The notes under the pieces: generated by a model
What the model was told of the DNA's origin: nothing
The model's database searches: none
What the model saw: the letters and a program-made list of their open reading frames with translations, nothing else
Part shown: one piece after another, positions 6,527 through 12,058 of the stretch
Numbering within the stretch: the stretch's first letter is position 1
How the letters are laid out: every line of letters begins with the position of its first letter
Position numbers and translations under genes: made by a program
From: Aquimarina sp.
GTDB taxonomy: Bacteria > Bacteroidota > Bacteroidia > Flavobacteriales > Flavobacteriaceae
Assembly (NCBI GenBank): GCA_002697475.1
Contig: NZVW01000072.1
Coordinates: 1-12,058, forward strand
Reading direction: 5' to 3'
DNA: 12,058 nucleotides

Positions 6527-7438
6527 ATGGCAAATTATAAACTATTGAAACGATTGTCTTGCATAATGCATTTATTAACCCACAAACGTGGGATTTCAAA
6601 AACAGAAATGCTTAATCGATTGTATATGGATTTTGATATTGATACAACTTCTAGAACATTAGAAAGAGATTTAAAAAACCTCAAAGATGATTTTGGAATT
6701 GAGGTGAACTACAGTCGTTCTATACGCGGTTATGTGATAGAAGAAAAAGATGAGTACATCAATCGGTTCTTAAAATTTGCAGAGTTTTCATCATTAGCAG
6801 AAGTTTATGATGAAGGCTTTAAAAACTACAAGAGCTTTGATAAATATGTTCTTAAAGATGATAGTTTAGAATTTACGGGGCTGCACAATATGGCACGTAT
6901 TTTAAAGGCAATTACGCTTTCGCGAAAGCTAAAGTTCACCAAGGAAAATTACACTAATGAAACTATTAAAACCTATACAGTTTCACCCTTAAGATTAAAG
7001 GAATATCTTAATAGATGGTACTTAATCGCTGTACCTAATGGCATTGATGAGATTAGAAGCTTTGGCTTAGATAGAATAACAGATTTACAGCTTTTGGATG
7101 AAAAAGCAACAATTAAGGACAGTTTTGAAGACCAAATAAAACAGTATGACGATGTTATAGGTTTAAACTTTAACGAAACCAAAAAGGTTGAAAAAGTGGT
7201 TCTTGAGGTTGACAATAACCAATTGAAATACCTCAAAAGTTTACCATTACACAAATCGCAAGTCTGTATAGATGGTGAAAAAGGTACTCCATCCTTAGCG
7301 ATTTATAAAGTCAAACCGAACTATGAGTTTGAGACTCAAATTTTAAGAATGGGTGATACTGTAGAGGTTATAGAGCCATTGTGGCTTAGGAAAAAGATTA
7401 AAGAAAGGTTAACCAAAACGATAGAGCGATATAGCTAA
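6527..7438 (+). CDS. WYL-domain transcriptional regulator
   Basis: A 303-aa DNA-binding regulator. Residues 1-70 form a winged helix-turn-helix with SRTLERDLKNL (42-52), typical of DeoR/WYL regulators. The WYL domain (about 115-195) carries RWYLIAV (163-169) and FGLDRI (179-184), the strands that hold the ligand-binding W-Y-L and arginine positions. The C-terminal 80 residues fit a WCX extension. I chose the ATG at 6527 rather than the in-frame TTG at 6512, because that TTG lies inside a consensus -7 box and the ATG begins at the usual distance from the helix-turn-helix. It is the first gene of the Wadjet operon, with jetA 11 nt downstream. It probably represses the operon through the inverted repeat at 6444-6496 until a nucleic-acid or nucleotide signal binds the WYL domain; the signal is not known. 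Confidence 0.88.
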   Translation: MANYKLLKRLSCIMHLLTHKRGISKTEMLNRLYMDFDIDTTSRTLERDLKNLKDDFGIEVNYSRSIRGYVIEEKDEYINRFLKFAEFSSLAEVYDEGFKNYKSFDKYVLKDDSLEFTGLHNMARILKAITLSRKLKFTKENYTNETIKTYTVSPLRLKEYLNRWYLIAVPNGIDEIRSFGLDRITDLQLLDEKATIKDSFEDQIKQYDDVIGLNFNETKKVEKVVLEVDNNQLKYLKSLPLHKSQVCIDGEKGTPSLAIYKVKPNYEFETQILRMGDTVEVIEPLWLRKKIKERLTKTIERYS

Positions 7439-7449
7439 AATGCAAATAA

Positions 7450-8904
7450 ATGGACGTACAGAATTATATTAATATTTTAAATGAATCTCCTAGTCTAGAG
7501 TTACTACAGACCAAACATAGGAGCTTAACAATACCATTTTTGGTTCACGCATTTATGCGTAATGAAAAATCGCACTCGCAAAAGGTACTGGAAAGCATCC
7601 TTATAGATTATTTGCAATACATCAATTACGTAGAAGATTCTGAAGACAGTTTTATAAATACCGAAACTTTAGAAATAAAAGCCAGAAGAAAGATAGCTGA
7701 ATGGCGAGTTGCAGGTTTCCTCTATCAAAATTTTACTGATGATGGAACTACTATTTATGAATTGTCACAATACAGCCTTAGAACTTTGGATTGGATAGAA
7801 GGTCAAAAGCGTACAGAGTTTATAGGTACAGAATCAAAGTTTAAAAGTGTGTATGATAAGGTTAAAAACCTGTTAGAATATACAGATGAAGATGTGCTTA
7901 AAAGAAAACAAACTCTTGAACAACGCAAATTAGATATACAACATAAAATTGATAAACTTGAAGCAGGCGAAGCTGTTCCGGTTTACAATAAAACTGAAAT
8001 TGCAGAACGATTTCAAGAGGTTTTAAGAACCGCAAAGGATTTACTGATTGATTTTAATGAAGTTGAGTATAATTTTAAACAAATATCAAAAGAGGTCTCT
8101 TCAAAGTACGCAACTAATGAAATGCCAAAAAAGGAGGCGCTAGATTTAACCTTCACAGCGCTTAACGAATTAGAAAACAGCCATCAAGGTAAGAGTTTTT
8201 ATGCGTTCTGGAAATTTCTAATAGATACTGATTATCAAGAAGACTGGAATAAACTAATCGATGAACTTTACTCAAGGTTAGAAAAAAATGAAATCGCTCA
8301 TCAAGATACTTTCCTGAAAAACTTAAAGCGCAATCTAAACCAAGCAGCACTTAAAGTTACTGATGCAAATTCTAAAATGGCATCGAAGGTTGCAAAAATT
8401 ATCAAGGATAGTGGTTTAAATCATAAAATAACTCAACAACTCATTTTTGATATTAAAAAGGAGTTAGTAGAGATAAGTAAACAAAGTGAAGAACCTCAAG
8501 TAGGAATCGAAATAGAATCAAAAACGCACTTTGTTCTACCCTTAGAACCAAAGCTTACTTATACTATTAAAGACGAAGTAATATTCACTAAAAAGCCTGA
8601 ACGCGCAAAGGATGGTCCAATTGAAACAAAGAGCCTTAAAAGACTATTCGAACATTCTGGAGTTGACCTGCTGGCAATTAGAAAACGAATTAAAACCGCT
8701 TTAGATGAAAAAGAACAAACAACCTTAGAAGAAATTATAGAAACGAATGGTGGAATAACAGAAGGGCTCTCTGAACTCTTCGGGTATATCGGAGAACTTA
8801 GAAAATTTAAGCACCAGTATAATGCTGACAAAAACATTATGGTAGCTTTTGATAAAGCTACTGGTAAGAGTATAAAAATCCCAGAAATAATATTAGTAAG
8901 ATGA
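7450..8904 (+). CDS. jetA: Wadjet JetA (DUF3375), kleisin-associated subunit
   Basis: This 484-aa protein matches DUF3375: the start LNESPSLELLQTKHRS (10-25), then IPFLVHAFM, the ARRKIAEWRVAGFL motif (about 78-91) and RTEFIGTESKFKSVYDKV. It has the usual length of the family. In Wadjet, JetA is the winged-helix (KITE-like/kleisin-class) part of the SMC-type JetABC motor that extrudes DNA loops and, with JetD, cleaves small circular plasmids. A short coiled segment lies around 150-172. The gene starts 11 nt after the WYL gene with no clear Shine-Dalgarno site. It overlaps jetB by 4 nt (ATGA), so the two are translationally coupled. The identity is well supported by the neighbours in canonical order jetA-jetB-jetC. 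Confidence 0.92.
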   Translation: MDVQNYINILNESPSLELLQTKHRSLTIPFLVHAFMRNEKSHSQKVLESILIDYLQYINYVEDSEDSFINTETLEIKARRKIAEWRVAGFLYQNFTDDGTTIYELSQYSLRTLDWIEGQKRTEFIGTESKFKSVYDKVKNLLEYTDEDVLKRKQTLEQRKLDIQHKIDKLEAGEAVPVYNKTEIAERFQEVLRTAKDLLIDFNEVEYNFKQISKEVSSKYATNEMPKKEALDLTFTALNELENSHQGKSFYAFWKFLIDTDYQEDWNKLIDELYSRLEKNEIAHQDTFLKNLKRNLNQAALKVTDANSKMASKVAKIIKDSGLNHKITQQLIFDIKKELVEISKQSEEPQVGIEIESKTHFVLPLEPKLTYTIKDEVIFTKKPERAKDGPIETKSLKRLFEHSGVDLLAIRKRIKTALDEKEQTTLEEIIETNGGITEGLSELFGYIGELRKFKHQYNADKNIMVAFDKATGKSIKIPEIILVR

Positions 8905-9482
8905 TAGAAATAAATAACGGTATAAAGAACTATTCTAAAGCGGTGGTTACCTTGCTAAAAGGCATTGTCGAATCAACTAACAAAGTCATCTGGGAGGATA
9001 TACTCTCATTTGAAGATGATATAAGACCCTATGTTAAAATTATGGGTTTAGAGTTAGTAATTAAGAAAGAAGACGGATATGCATATCTCAAGCAAGCTGA
9101 CTTAGATGGAGAAGGCGAAACAATAGGCCTAGTAAGTAAGCGCAGGTTAAGCTTTAGCGCCTCGGTTATTTTAGTGATTTTGAGGCAAATGCTAGATGAT
9201 TTTGAAAAAGACATTGATTCATACGACACCTTAGAAAAATTTGTGTCTGAAGAAGAACTAAAATCTGAAATTGAAGACTTTTTACCTAAGGGATATGACC
9301 TTGTAGGTTTCTATAAAAACCTAGAAAATAACATTACAAGAATCAAAGAATTGGGCTTTATTAAAAAGAAAATAACTGATGATGGTGAAACAGTTTACAT
9401 CATCCATAAGATTATAAAAGAGAAAGTGAATATAGACACACTATTACAATTTAAAAAGAATTTAGAAAACTATGGAGTATAA
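8901..9482 (+). CDS. jetB: Wadjet JetB (DUF4194), KITE-type subunit
   Basis: A 193-aa protein of the DUF4194 family. It has the start KAVVTLLKGIVESTNKVIWEDI (about 13-34), IRPYVKIMGLELVIKKEDGYAYLKQ (about 41-65) with the characteristic G-x-x-L...GYA-x-L pattern, and a second winged-helix part, RLSFSASVILVILRQML (about 81-97). JetB corresponds to the KITE/MukE-like subunit that joins the SMC ATPase JetC to JetA. Length and position between jetA and jetC are normal. The start codon overlaps the jetA stop (ATGA), and the end overlaps jetC by 11 nt, so the three products are probably made in fixed proportion. Confidence 0.92.
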   Translation: MIEINNGIKNYSKAVVTLLKGIVESTNKVIWEDILSFEDDIRPYVKIMGLELVIKKEDGYAYLKQADLDGEGETIGLVSKRRLSFSASVILVILRQMLDDFEKDIDSYDTLEKFVSEEELKSEIEDFLPKGYDLVGFYKNLENNITRIKELGFIKKKITDDGETVYIIHKIIKEKVNIDTLLQFKKNLENYGV

Positions 9483-12058
9483 ATTATTCCCTACTAATAC
9501 CGATACTGCTGGATACCGCCTTGATTATATGGAAGTTTATAATTGGGGAACTTTTAATGACAAAGTTTGGCATATCGACCCAGAAGGACACACTACCTTA
9601 CTAACAGGTGGTAATGGGTCTGGTAAAACAACTTTTATCGATGCTTTATTAACGTTAATTGTTCCTTTTAAAAAGGACAGATTTTACAATCAATCCTCTG
9701 GAGAAGAACAGAAAGGTGCCAGAAGTGAAAAAAGCTATGTTTTAGGACACTACGGAAATAAACAAGAAGAAGGAGATTTAAGTGAGACTAAACAAATGTT
9801 GAGAGATGAGACTGCGGTATCTATTTTGCTAGCCAGTTTTAAAAATGAAGACAAAAAAGTTTGTACAATATTTCAATGCAGGTGGTTCTCTAACGGTGAT
9901 TTAAAAACTCAGTTTGGGCTAGCGCATAAATCTATCAAAATAGAGAGTGATTTCTTTCCCTTTGATACTAAAAGAAAATGGAAAGAACGTTTATCAGATA
10001 AATACCCTGATTTAGGTCGAGGGAATCCTATAGAGTTCTTTAACGGACCTGGCGAATATGGTGAAAGAATTTCTAGATTATTCGGGATGCGTTCCAGTAA
10101 AGCATTGTCTCTTTTTAACCAAGTTATTGGGATTAAGTACGTGGAGGATTTGAATCTCTTTTTTAGAAAATATTTACTGGAAGACAAAGAATCTACCGCA
10201 AGAAATGAGTATCAACTATTAGCCAGTAGCTTTAATGATTTAACATCTGCACGAAATAATATAGAGAAGGCAGAGGAGCAAATGAAACGCTTAAGTCCAA
10301 TATATACTCAAGCGCAAAAACTAGAAGAAAACACAGCTAAATTAAAAGAGCAACAACAATCTCGTGAAACTTCTGTCTACTGGTTTTCACAAAAAGAAGA
10401 AGTGTTATGTAAAGATGAACAAGACAGGCTAGACAAATTAATTCTTAGGCTGGATAATAAAATCAATTCTGCAAAAGAAGAATTAGAGCTTCTGGGAGAT
10501 AAACAGGCTCAGCTTAAAGTAGATATTAACAGTAGCGAACCTGGACGACAAATTAGGGCACTAGAATCTGAAATTGATAGTCTTAAAGGACAACGACAAG
10601 AGAGAGTTACAAAAAGTCAAGAATATAATGAGCTAGCTAAAGATTTAGGTCTCAAAGAAAATCCAAATGAAAAAGTATTCATTGAACAATATACTGATGC
10701 AAAATCAAAGAAAGATAATTGCGAATTATTGGAGAAGCAGATTAACGATAAAAAGGTAGAAGCTGAACTTAAACAGGGTGAGTTGCGAAACCAAACTGAA
10801 CATACAAAAGAAAACATAGCTAACCTTCGAAAAAACAACAATAATATCCCAAGAAACGTATCTCGAATTAGAGAGGATATAATTAATGCTGTAGGCGCAA
10901 CAAAAAAGGAAATACCATTTATTGGAGAGTTAATTAAAGTAAATGAGGCACATTTAGTTTGGGAAAAAGGAATTGAAAGACTGTTACACAGTTTTGCTTT
11001 AAGAATTATAGTTCCAGAAAAGTATTATCGTGAAGTAAACAAGTACGTAAACAAAACGAACCTCAAAGGTAAAATTTACTACCAGAGATATAAAGATACT
11101 GATACGTTGTTGGATAATGCACCAAGAAATAACTCTAAAGGCGTTTTCGAAAAATTAGAATTTAAAACAGACTCAGTATATGTAAAATGGCTCAAGGAAC
11201 AAATTTATGAGCAGTTCGATTTTTATTGTGCAGATGATTTACAAGACTTTGATAATTCAAGAAGAGCACTCACAAAAGAAGGGCTTATAAAATATGGAAG
11301 AGGACGTCATCAAAAAGATGATAGTAGAAATTCAACAGACCGTTCAAACTATGTTTTGGGATGGGACAATACTGCAAAAATCAAATTTTTAAGACAACAA
11401 CTTGGTGAACTAAGCAATTCGGAAAGAGACATTCTTAAAAAAATTGGCGAACTGGAAACACAATATGATAACAATAAAACCTTAAGAGATAATTTTTTCA
11501 CCTTTTCAACAATCTTCAAAGAATTCGACGGTATTAATTGGCAGAAATATGCAGAAGAAATACAATCTAAAACTGACAAAATCGAAGAGATTACAAATTC
11601 TAACGATACCCTTAACACACTAAATACTCAATTAAAATCTATCAAAAAAGATATAGATGAAAAACAGGATTTACTAGAGGAAATTAAAGATGAAAAAAGT
11701 GCAGCTAAACAAGATAAAACAAAGGCGGAAGATAGAGAAAGAGACAATAGCACTACGCTAAAAAACTTTAAAGATATAAGCATAGACACTTCGCATTTTG
11801 AGAAAAAACATCCCGAAATTCTGAATGTTACTTACAATACGGTTCAAAAATTACAAGGCGAAATTCAGAAGGAAGCTAACGAAAGCATAAATAATTTAGA
11901 AGAGTCTATAGACACAATGATAAATGCATGGTCCTACAAAAAAAAAGGGAACGATCTTGAATATAAAACTCGAGGACAAAAGGAATTTGTAGATAAAAGA
12001 GGAAGAATAAGTAATTATGAATTAACTGAACCCATTAATTTAATTGGATATATAGAAT
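9472..12058 (+). CDS. jetC: Wadjet JetC, SMC/MukB-like ATPase, 3'-truncated by window
   Basis: An open frame of 862 complete codons runs to the window edge from the ATG overlapping jetB. The start MEVYNWGTFND (20-30) and the Walker A GGNGSGKT (46-53), followed by FIDALLTLIVPF, are hallmarks of the SbcC/MukB-like JetC head. A first heptad-rich coiled coil spans about 246-455. The block IPFIGELIKVNEAHLVWEKG continues through ERLLHSFALRIIVP (about 481-516), and GWDN is at 630-633; both belong to the mid region of this family. A second coiled coil spans about 640-840. JetC proteins are usually around 1100 residues, so the C-terminal signature and Walker B half and the jetD nuclease gene should follow beyond the window. 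ATP-driven loop extrusion on plasmid DNA is the known role. No frameshift or stop is present in the visible part. Confidence 0.93.
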   Translation, partial: MEYKLFPTNTDTAGYRLDYMEVYNWGTFNDKVWHIDPEGHTTLLTGGNGSGKTTFIDALLTLIVPFKKDRFYNQSSGEEQKGARSEKSYVLGHYGNKQEEGDLSETKQMLRDETAVSILLASFKNEDKKVCTIFQCRWFSNGDLKTQFGLAHKSIKIESDFFPFDTKRKWKERLSDKYPDLGRGNPIEFFNGPGEYGERISRLFGMRSSKALSLFNQVIGIKYVEDLNLFFRKYLLEDKESTARNEYQLLASSFNDLTSARNNIEKAEEQMKRLSPIYTQAQKLEENTAKLKEQQQSRETSVYWFSQKEEVLCKDEQDRLDKLILRLDNKINSAKEELELLGDKQAQLKVDINSSEPGRQIRALESEIDSLKGQRQERVTKSQEYNELAKDLGLKENPNEKVFIEQYTDAKSKKDNCELLEKQINDKKVEAELKQGELRNQTEHTKENIANLRKNNNNIPRNVSRIREDIINAVGATKKEIPFIGELIKVNEAHLVWEKGIERLLHSFALRIIVPEKYYREVNKYVNKTNLKGKIYYQRYKDTDTLLDNAPRNNSKGVFEKLEFKTDSVYVKWLKEQIYEQFDFYCADDLQDFDNSRRALTKEGLIKYGRGRHQKDDSRNSTDRSNYVLGWDNTAKIKFLRQQLGELSNSERDILKKIGELETQYDNNKTLRDNFFTFSTIFKEFDGINWQKYAEEIQSKTDKIEEITNSNDTLNTLNTQLKSIKKDIDEKQDLLEEIKDEKSAAKQDKTKAEDRERDNSTTLKNFKDISIDTSHFEKKHPEILNVTYNTVQKLQGEIQKEANESINNLEESIDTMINAWSYKKKGNDLEYKTRGQKEFVDKRGRISNYELTEPINLIGYIE

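Noticed and set aside
6973..7254. Minus-strand frame inside the WYL gene
   Set aside because: It overlaps the RWYLIAV and FGLDRI motifs of the real gene and has a serine- and leucine-rich antisense composition.
8162..9229. Minus-strand frames at 8162-8350, 8559-8837 and 9029-9229 inside jetA and jetB
   Set aside because: All are antisense to recognised DUF3375 or DUF4194 sequence and show no independent signature.
9909..11618. Minus-strand frames at 9909-10187, 10617-10841 and 11349-11618 inside jetC
   Set aside because: They are shadows of the coiled-coil ATPase gene: serine- and leucine-rich products opposite its charged helices.
1..12058. CRISPR array or tandem repeats
   Set aside because: No regularly spaced repeated units were seen when reading the window.

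Overview
The window is AT-rich, roughly one third G+C. Its short protein-coding spacers, scarcity of Shine-Dalgarno sequences, one TAnnTTTG-type -7 box, IS type and tRNA-like remnant all suggest a member of the Bacteroidota, probably a flavobacterium. It looks like the end of a defence island, with two divergent operons around a 161-bp control region. Every family assignment here comes from reading motifs; no database search was run.

Left edge (1-384). The first 99 bases look like the end of an IS3-type insertion sequence, with the first 19 codons of a transposase on the minus strand. Next come a strong hairpin terminator (111-139) and a 14-bp sequence (141-154) that reads on the minus strand as the 3' end of a tRNA, probably tRNA-Arg. 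There is no tRNA body beside it, which is the pattern left when an element integrates into a tRNA gene. The rest of the stretch to 384 is non-coding and holds a perfect 22-bp palindrome and a small hairpin.

Minus-strand operon (6365 down to 385). Three tightly packed genes each carry a recognisable PD-(D/E)XK-type nuclease signature. They are a 225-aa stand-alone Cap4/DUF4297-like nuclease, a 1492-aa protein with an Mrr-like nuclease, a STAND NTPase and a long C-terminal region (architecture of Avs/AVAST sensors, closest to Avs4 in layout), and a 258-aa DUF6602-like protein. I do not know this three-gene combination as a named system. It is the best candidate here for something undescribed.

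Control region (6366-6526). It carries a long bipartite inverted repeat (6444-6496) just upstream of a WYL-domain regulator gene. This is probably the regulator's operator.

Plus-strand operon (6527 to beyond 12058). A WYL regulator is followed 11 nt later by jetA (DUF3375), then jetB (DUF4194) and jetC (SMC/MukB-like ATPase), with overlapping reading frames. This is a type I Wadjet anti-plasmid system. The window cuts jetC after 862 codons, and the nuclease gene jetD should lie just beyond. Together the two operons would give a nucleotide-dependent sensor-nuclease, presumably against phage, and an SMC-type machine that cleaves circular plasmids.
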